DNA from: Isoetes taiwanensis
Taxonomy: Eukaryota > Streptophyta > Lycopodiopsida > Isoetales > Isoetaceae
Length of the DNA: 64,000 bases
NCBI GenBank assembly: GCA_021234155.1
Contig: JAJEKV010000026.1
Location: 2,048,001 to 2,112,000, forward strand
Reading direction: 5' to 3'
Shown: positions 57,420-64,000 of the stretch, one piece after another
Layout: each line of letters opens with the position of its first letter
How positions within the stretch are numbered: the stretch's first letter is position 1
Position numbers and translations under genes: made by a program
The notes under the pieces: generated by a model
The model's input: the letters and a program-made list of their open reading frames with translations, nothing else
Told to the model about the DNA's origin: nothing
The model's database searches: none

Positions 57420-57790
57420 ATCCTGCCCACAGCAAACACCGGAAACCTCCTCCAGACCAGAGTTGGGATGCCTACAACAGCACCGAAACCTCCTGCCTGA
57501 CCAAAGTCGGCATCCCAGACCAGAGCTCCATACAATTGTATTTGTAATTGCACGATTCAAGCCTGGTTCAAGCTTGATTCCCCTGGTTCAAGGTCGGTTC
57601 GTTTTGGTTCCCCTGGTTCAAGCTTATTCCGTTCAAGCCCTAGCCGCTGCTCAGCAAAACCTCTTCAAGGAAGCCCTCTTCAAGCAACCCTCTTTCCAAG
57701 TTCAATCGCCGCCCCTGCGGGCCGCGACCAGAAAAAGCAAGACTCTGCTCACTAAAATTAACCACTAACAAAAGAAAAAAAAAAAAGCCA
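57420..57790. repeat. GC-richer repeat patch with tandem words and A-rich end
   Basis: Two about 44-base near-tandem units (GAAACCTCCT-CAGACCAGAG...) at about 57,440-57,530 are followed by four GGTTCAAG/GGTTCGTT words at 57,564-57,622. The tract ends in an A-rich run at 57,768-57,786. GGTTCAAG resembles a pol III B box, so a SINE-derived patch is possible, but no A box was placed. Confidence 0.35.
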
Positions 57791-57838
57791 AATCCAAACC
57801 ATAAAAAAAAACCCAACCCAACCTTCGGCCAAAATCTT

Positions 57839-58984
57839 ATAAACATCTACAACAAACCTTCTGACATAAACTTCCAATATTTGAGTTTGGTATTTTGAGA
57901 GGTGCTTATCGCAATGGTCTGGGGTAAGATTTCACTACGGTATAGTATTGGAAAGCGTATATTTTTAGCCATTTGGGCAGCTTAATGTCGTTTAGTTGTT
58001 AGGGAAGCAAAGTGGACGAATTTGTTAGGGCACTTGCAATGGCTGGATATGGAATTCCTGGAACGTCACGTGATGGGCCTGCCTTGCAAGACAGCCGGCT
58101 CCTGCATGCCGATCAAAACGGAAAGGGACAGCGGTCGAATGCCCATTGCAGGTAGGACTTGGGATGCCATGTTTTCTTGAATGAATTTGATTTCATTGTG
58201 GCTGTTATTTGCTTTTTTGGTGTTCATGCAAGTGATGTCAGCGGCTGTTCATGAGGTCACTTGATCAAGTAGATTCTTTATCTGCTTCGATATGCCCGAA
58301 TTTGTATCAATCGACTGAGAGAAGGCAATTTCGGCGCTTCTGTGGCTACAACAGCCCATTTGCAGGGATCCCAGGCCAAATTTCAGATGCCTTAGTTCTA
58401 GTTCATTCTAAGTTTGCCTTGATCTTCTCAAATCGGGATAGTGGAAACCAATTGCGGTTCTTATCAAGTTGTTTTAGCCCCACCCACTGAATCGATTTCA
58501 TCCTTGGCAGTTAATCCCACAGTTCCTCTGAGTTCATACTTCCCTTGATCAAATCGGCCATCTTCCTTCAATTTCGGTCTGATTTCTTGCATTTATACTC
58601 AATTCCTACTTGCTTTCTTGCTGGGATCTCTGCTCTATTCTGGCATAGATGCTCGTAAGTAGCTGGCTGTGTTGTAATCTATTCTGTTGCAATGTGAATA
58701 GGTGTGTAGTGCTGATGTACAAATGTCTTCATTTTAATTTCATGGTCATTCATGATCATGTGCAAAGGTTTTGAGTGTAATGAAAGACGAAAATAAACGT
58801 TCATATATTTCAAAATGACCTTAAAAAGTAGCAAAGGGTTTTTTTTTTGAAAAAAATATTGGTCGTTGATTTGGCATAATGACCGAGATATGCTGGAGAT
58901 CAATGGCTCACATACAATCCTAAAAACAAAACCCATAAACATGGGAATTTACGAAACTTAATAAACATCTACAACAAACCTTCT
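57839..58984. other. Interval bounded by a 24-bp direct repeat
   Basis: A 24-base sequence at 57,839-57,862, starting ATAAACATCTACAACAAACC and ending TTCT, recurs exactly at 58,961-58,984. It is either a long target-site duplication around a 1.1-kb insertion or the remains of a local duplication. The interval has no poly-A and no recognised gene. Confidence 0.45.
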
Positions 58985-60080
58985 AGCATGTAAAGAGATT
59001 TAGGCGGAAACATGATAATTGAAATTTGTTGAATGGTTGTTGTGGTTTCAAACATGCTAATATCATCATATGGAGGCCAGAACAACAAAAAAGTGAAGTA
59101 TAAATGAGAAAAAAGCCAAAGAAGCACAAGTACACCCCTTGGAAAGACAAAAAGTCGATGCTCTCGTTGGAAAACTTAACGTCAAACAAATTAAATCACA
59201 ACAAATATTATTAAACTTGGTCTCCATTTGATTGTTGCATTAACAATGTTGAGCTTCTCACCCTAGTCCAAGGCAATCCCTTATAGAATAAATAGAATTG
59301 CATTTTAACGAGCAATTTCTTATATACATTTTCTTTCTTGGGTCATGCGATACTCTTTTTTCGCTCATGTGGTTCACATCTTCAAACCCCCACGGACTAT
59401 GATGATTGAATTCTCACAACTAAGATATACTTACTGCAAAAGAGGATCTAACCATAAAGCTTTGGCCTTTAAATGCCATTCTTCTATACTTGGGAAATGC
59501 ATCGACTTAGAGGACAATACTTAGAATATACTTGATATTCTTCTCCATTTTGTATAGGGTAAAGCCTCTCTAGTGCTAATACTTTTTTTATTTACATCTT
59601 TAAACCTTTTATATATATTACTAGCTCTAATGATCATTCTTTTTCTTCTTAGCCATTCACTGAGATCTGTATCTTCATTGGCATTCCTTTTCCTTACGTG
59701 TATAATTCCTATAATTCCTGTTCGCTCATAATTACATTTGACGTCATATCAAATCAGTAATGGGAAGTTAACTTTATATAAGTTAAATTCTAAAATAGTA
59801 TCTATTCTCAGTGAGAAGGTTTCTTTCATCTAAACTCCATGATTTGTCAATGTATTTCAGTATACTATCTGGAAGATTTTTCGTTCTCTCTTTTTCTGTA
59901 ACAATAAAATTGGCTTATCATTTCCAAAAGCCATATTGTGCACCTTATGGTCTAGAGGATGGGTATGCAAAATATCTTGATCAACGCATGAGCAACATTA
60001 TCAAAGTGATCAGCCAATGTGGCCAGCATCCTTGTTATGTAAAGGGCCTCAGAGCCCAGATTTAAAACGATCCTATGCTC
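58985..60080. other. No gene recognised
   Basis: AT-rich; nothing beyond chance ORFs is seen. Confidence 0.5.
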
Positions 60081-60119
60081 TACGTTCATCGTTATCGCGT
60101 GTTCCAAGTATTGAAGGGG

Positions 60120-60235
60120 ATGCGATGTATGTGTAACTGGAGCTGAGCTTGGAAGGGCCTCAATTGGACTGGAGCTTGGAGGGGCTTCAACGAGACTGGA
60201 GCTTGAAGGCACAACTGGAGCAGAGTTGTGAGTTT
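60120..60235 (-). repeat. Short coding-like tandem repeat
   Basis: About 33-base units with GACTGGAGCTTG(G/A)AGG recur three times. On the minus strand they read as repeats of PSSSLVEAP / PSSSPIEALP within the frame 60,212-59,952. No family recognised. Confidence 0.45.
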
Positions 60236-60337
60236 TTGCGCCATATGGACGAACCCCACAATTGCATCTTGTTCACCAACTAGGTGATTTATGTAGCTTG
60301 GCATCTAACAGAAGGAAGTTAGATGATTATCAGTATT

Positions 60338-60663
60338 CACATCCGGCGTGTTATATTTATTTATATAATATATATGTAATGATAGACTCATAAAAAATAG
60401 ACACGCCCAGCGTGTTAAAACTAAGAGTTGAAACAAACTATGTACACGTTTGGCGTGCCTTAGGAAGGAGAAAATGTTTTACATGCTCGGCGTGTTATAA
60501 TTAATAATAGGTTCGGGAAACAGAAATATACACGCTTGGCGTGCATTGAGCAGGGGGGAAAAAAACCTATACACCTTTGATAGATAAATAGATAGATAAA
60601 AGCAGGCAATTAAAAACACGCTTAGCGTGTATTCGTTAGTATAAATACCTCACGCCAGGCGTG
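60338..60663. repeat. Cluster of seven CACGC-N3-GCGTG palindromes
   Basis: Thirteen-base palindromes begin at 60,338 (diverged left arm CACAT), 60,402, 60,445 (CACGT), 60,482 (CATGC), 60,531, 60,617 and 60,651. The right arm GCGTG is invariant and the left arm is CACGC or one or two changes from it. The centre triplet varies (CCG, CCA, TTG, TCG, TTG, TTA, CAG). Spacing is irregular, 34-86 bases, and the DNA between is unrelated and AT-rich. This suggests repeated binding sites rather than a satellite. Confidence 0.75.
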
Positions 60664-61639
60664 TTTTATATTTTTTTCTTTAAGAATTTTCTAAGAAATG
60701 ATATATAAGGTTGACTGATATGTAAAATCTAATCTTTCTTTGTAAAATTTAATACAGAATTGGAAATTATTATGAGGTTAACTGTTCATAATATAAACTT
60801 GCATGCTACAACATGTATCATTCGAGAAGAAAAACTCAATGATTTACTCGAAACAAAAAGAAGCAGATGAAGTTTATAAAAAGCTATGCTTGCTTTCATA
60901 AACATCATCTGCTTCCACTGCCTCGAGCAAGATCGTTGAGCTTCTCTTCTTGGATTAAACCTCAGCATTTACAATGACAGGGAAATTTACAATAGAATAA
61001 TTGGTGGAAGCAAGAGCCACTTTTCAAGAGCATACTGTTGATGAGAGGAGGACCTACATGTACATAATCTTCGAGCATACACTTTAGGATAAAAGAAATC
61101 CAAACAGAAAAATATACTCTTTGCTAGGCAAATGGATATGTAAAAAAGCATGGTAGAATATCCATGCAATTCCAACTTCTTCAAGGCATAATTGGCAAAA
61201 AAAGCAGGTAGAAGGGACTAGGATTGCTTTGCATGGAAATAATGGTTTGTTGAGACCAATCGCTAGGAACTTGGCTGCCAGGGAGATATTTGAAAAATAT
61301 ATTGATTTCAATGCACAGTGTATGCCACACAAAAGCAGAAGGGATGAAAAGGGAAGAGCAATTGTTGGGAAAAGGTTACCATCACATTGTACTCAAAAGT
61401 ATTTTGGAGAAAGTGAATTCCCTACTTCGAGAATTGGAAATTCTTCCAATATCCCAACCTAGCTTTAGTAGGCGATCACACTGACCCCAATTTTTGGTCC
61501 ACTGTTGAAATCATCAGTTTTTTTTGGTCCACATGTACTTTATTCAGAGATCACAGAAAACCCTACATGTAGATCTGTGGAGGTGTGGTTTTACTAATTG
61601 ATGATGTTGTTTTCTATGTGGACAAGGAATGTCCACTGT

Positions 61640-61860
61640 TATTTTTTTAAGGAAACTGTGGTTTTTATTCTTTAGGAGGTGTGGCTTTTTAAGGAGGTAT
61701 GTTTTTTGTTAAAAAAACTGTGGTTTTTGTTTTTGAGGTGGTGGTGTTTTTAAGGAGGTGTAGTTTTTTGACGTGTGGTTTATAAGTAAGTGTAGTTTTT
61801 AAGGAGGTTTTTTTAAAGGATGTATGGTTTTCTAAAGGGGTATGATATTTTAAGGTTCTT
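61640..61860. repeat. Degenerate G/T-rich repeat
   Basis: Loose repeats of AAGGAGGTGTGGTTTTT-like words on the plus strand (for example about 61,675, 61,695, 61,752, 61,810), probably an eroded tandem array. Confidence 0.6.
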
Positions 61861-62144
61861 TATAGCCAATTTTGTAAGCACCATTATACAACCATTGCAC
61901 TATTCCCATCCATATGACACCCCACAAAGTATTCATGTTGTCATTACATGCCATGTATAAAAATGCAATATCTCATCTATTGTCCCTCTACCCTCATGCT
62001 ATAAGAAAACTAGAATGCAAAGGCATATTAAGATCCCAAAATTGAGTTAAATTGAATTTAACTTTAACATCCATGGGCACCAACAATTCTATCAGATCCC
62101 CCCTGTGTGTGTGTAAAGCGTGCGTGCGGCGTCTTGGCGTCTTG

Positions 62145-62145
<1 letters not shown>

Positions 62146-62206
<61 letters not shown>
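62146..62206. repeat. (GT)n microsatellite
   Basis: About 30 GT units, with further short GT runs at 62,104-62,114 and 62,211-62,221. Confidence 0.95.
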
Positions 62207-62209
<3 letters not shown>

Positions 62210-62221
62210 CAGTGTGTGTGT

Positions 62222-63112
62222 AATATGCCCAAACAAAAGACATAACACAATAAAACATAACAATGTTATGCAGCCCATAATACTTCATGAAAGTCTAGAG
62301 AAAAACACACGAAAGAGCAATATATAACTGGTTTAACATGTCTGCTGTGGAATAGCAGCTGGAAGTGCACATGAACCATCCAATATCACACCTTCAGATG
62401 AAGAGGAGGATAAATTTGATGGGAAATCTATACAATAATGTCCAAAGACAATGTAAACGCTGAAACAATAATAAATTTAACCAGCACAGTAGTCCAATGG
62501 AAAATTGAGTAGAACCAATGTACGCAAATCCAAAACCTAAGTTTAAGGATTGATGCTGGTACCTGCAGACCATCCAAGAGCATAAGTTAGTATAAAGATA
62601 GTAACTAGACTTGGGAACTGCAGGCGTCAACACATCAATCCACTTGTTATCGATGTCCAAACTTAGACATTGGAAAACATCAAAAAATTCTACTAGAACG
62701 AGCTATCATACTAAATAACTTTGTATACATTAGTACTAATGCTAAGAGCACATTTGCTTAGCATTGAATGGAACAGAGAACCTGAATCATGCCACCAAAG
62801 TTCAAGTTAAAAAGATACAGTTATGGATTCTGTAGACAGGTTATCAGACAATGAAAATCTCCCTATGGAATCTTCATTATCTAACAGTTAAATATATACA
62901 GATCCAAAGTTAATGGATTCTGTACACTGGTTACCAGACCACGAAATTGAAAATCTCCATATTGAACAATCATTATCTAGTAATTGAATGCATATAAACA
63001 CTGGAATCACAATCTGAAACCATGTTAAAGCAAGGTAATGAGTGCTTACATATGTCAATCCATTACTATTAAACAAACGAAAAGCAAACAGACACACAAA
63101 AGAAAGGCAACA
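62222..63112. other. No gene recognised
   Basis: AT-rich. A local duplication pairs TGGATTCTGTAGACAGGTTA-type sequence (about 62,824) with TGGATTCTGTACACTGGTTA (about 62,914), each followed by CAGAC and GAAAATCTCC. It could be intron of the gene to the right. Confidence 0.5.
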
Positions 63113-63996
63113 TCACAGGAAACAAGGAAGAAAACAGAGCAGAACCTTCTTGCTTTGCTTTCCATCTTCTATTTGACTGATGTTCCCATCTTGACCTTCC
63201 ATCTCTTTTAATTTGTTGCACACAATGCTAGCAGCTTCTTCCATCTGATAGACTAATTCTTCTTTCACTTGCTCCCTTTGCTTGTCTAACCATTCTCTCT
63301 CCTGGTTTTCCAAATTTTTGTGCATCATTTTTGTATAGTAGTCTTCGTCATCTTTTTCTTTCTCAAGCTGTTCATGTAGGCATATTGATCTGTTCTCTTT
63401 TTCAATCACATCCATTTCGCATGTGTCCCCTCTCCTTAGCAATCAACCTTATTGCTCACGTTAGTTTGATGTGGTTTTTCAACTAGATTCTGGTCAATTG
63501 GTTGGTTCTCCATTAATGCTGGATCAAGCACATGTTGAATGGGCGCCAAATGTTGAAAGTCTATTGTCTTTTCTTCTTCGACAATTTCAGGCCCCAAGTC
63601 TCCAATAGAACTTTCCTCAAGCACTTCATAGGACGCATGTGTAGCTTTATGGTAACGGCAAGTCAATAAGTCATCCTCTTTATCCAATACTTCTACTTCT
63701 TGCCTTGTAAGAAAAATGAGTTGCTGGCACTCCACACAAATCCGCATGTTACCCTCATTGTTTAAATTTGTGAATATCTCCTTTTGAATCATCTCGTCTT
63801 CTTGGGTATTGCAGGTCCCACAATGTGAATGGTACACAGATTCTACTCGACAATATTTTGCAATATGGCCGTACTGGTGACATCTCCAACATTGTACAAA
63901 TTTTCTTTGCTGCAGGATGGACATTGTCTGTTGCGTCTCGAGAATTTTCTCAGACAACTCTCTAAGTATGTCCTCTTTGAACTTTTTTATGACCAC
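63113..63996 (-). CDS. CCHC zinc-knuckle protein, partial
   Basis: Two minus-strand frames overlap slightly: 63,996-63,436 (186 codons, open to near the window edge) and 63,442-63,113. The first has a CCHC knuckle CWRCHQYGHIAKYC at about 63,889-63,848, then further Cys pairs (CGTC, CVEC). The second is a charged coiled-coil-like stretch rich in Glu and Lys (LENQEREWLDKQREQVKEEL). A donor-like AAG|GTTCTG follows KQSKK near 63,146. A frameshift or a small intron separates the two frames. It may be a host gene or a gag-like remnant; the long acidic/coiled region is unlike usual gags. The 5' end lies beyond the window. Confidence 0.45.
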
Positions 63997-64000
63997 TTCT

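Noticed and set aside
60338-60663. CRISPR-like array
   Set aside because: Repeat is only 13 bp, spacing is irregular, and the context is plant nuclear DNA.
62052-62327. ORFs rich in Cys-Val or Thr-His at the (GT)n tract
   Set aside because: Pure translation of a microsatellite.
1-64000. Telomeric repeat arrays or tRNA/rRNA genes
   Set aside because: Only isolated AACCCTAA words were seen; no array, and no tRNA or rRNA sequence was recognised by eye.

Overview
The window is plant nuclear DNA from a repeat-rich, probably large genome. The plant call rests on four things: an ETO1-like BTB/TPR gene relic, a B3-type DNA-binding protein, a Ty1/copia element with the usual plant initiator-tRNA(Met) primer site, and L1-type LINEs with the plant ORF1 domain. 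The endonuclease-less Penelope-like reverse transcriptase (RT) makes a non-flowering plant (fern, lycophyte, gymnosperm) more likely than an angiosperm; that is inference only. No complete single-copy host gene is visible.

Layout. 0-4.2 kb: a possible small inverted-repeat element with hairpins, an ETO1-like pseudogene on the minus strand, and a Ty3/gypsy integrase scrap. 4.5-40.8 kb is a nest of up to four levels. A LINE 5' part (4.5-6.37 kb) is interrupted by a Ty1/copia element (5' LTR 6375-7008). The copia element is split after base 9406 and resumes, in frame, at base 38696. The 29.3 kb between has Helitron-like ends on the minus strand: TC at 38695, and a GC-rich hairpin plus a TTAG end (CTRR-like) at 9407, in an A|T target. 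Inside that block are a 5'-truncated LINE with target-site duplication, two decayed tandem gene-like units (about 16-23.7 kb), and an 11.6-kb retroelement at 23,695-35,286.

That retroelement is the main discovery candidate. Two nearly identical 2.77-kb direct repeats flank about 6 kb. Each repeat carries a TATA box and a first exon with a SAP-like fold; the exon is open in the 5' copy and broken in the 3' copy. The exon appears to splice across the repeat boundary to a 516-codon reading frame of unknown family. An RT with YMDD and GIPMG motifs follows; it resembles endonuclease-deficient Penelope-like (Athena/Coprina-type) enzymes. On the opposite strand lies a clean three-exon gene for a protein with two B3-like domains. 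The RT frame has one nonsense codon and one frameshift, so this copy is probably inactive; the B3 gene looks intact.

40.8-45.2 kb: the truncated copia 3' end fused to a gypsy gag relic, then unassigned DNA. 45,192-51,533: a full-length LINE with a perfect 16-bp target-site duplication, ORF1, an ORF2 with three stop codons at two sites, and a small Cys-rich third ORF. 51.6-63 kb: mostly unassigned AT-rich DNA with simple repeats, a strong 27-bp inverted repeat and a cluster of seven CACGC-N3-GCGTG palindromes. 63.1-64 kb: a minus-strand CCHC zinc-knuckle protein running toward the right edge.

All family calls come from reading motifs by eye; no database search was run.
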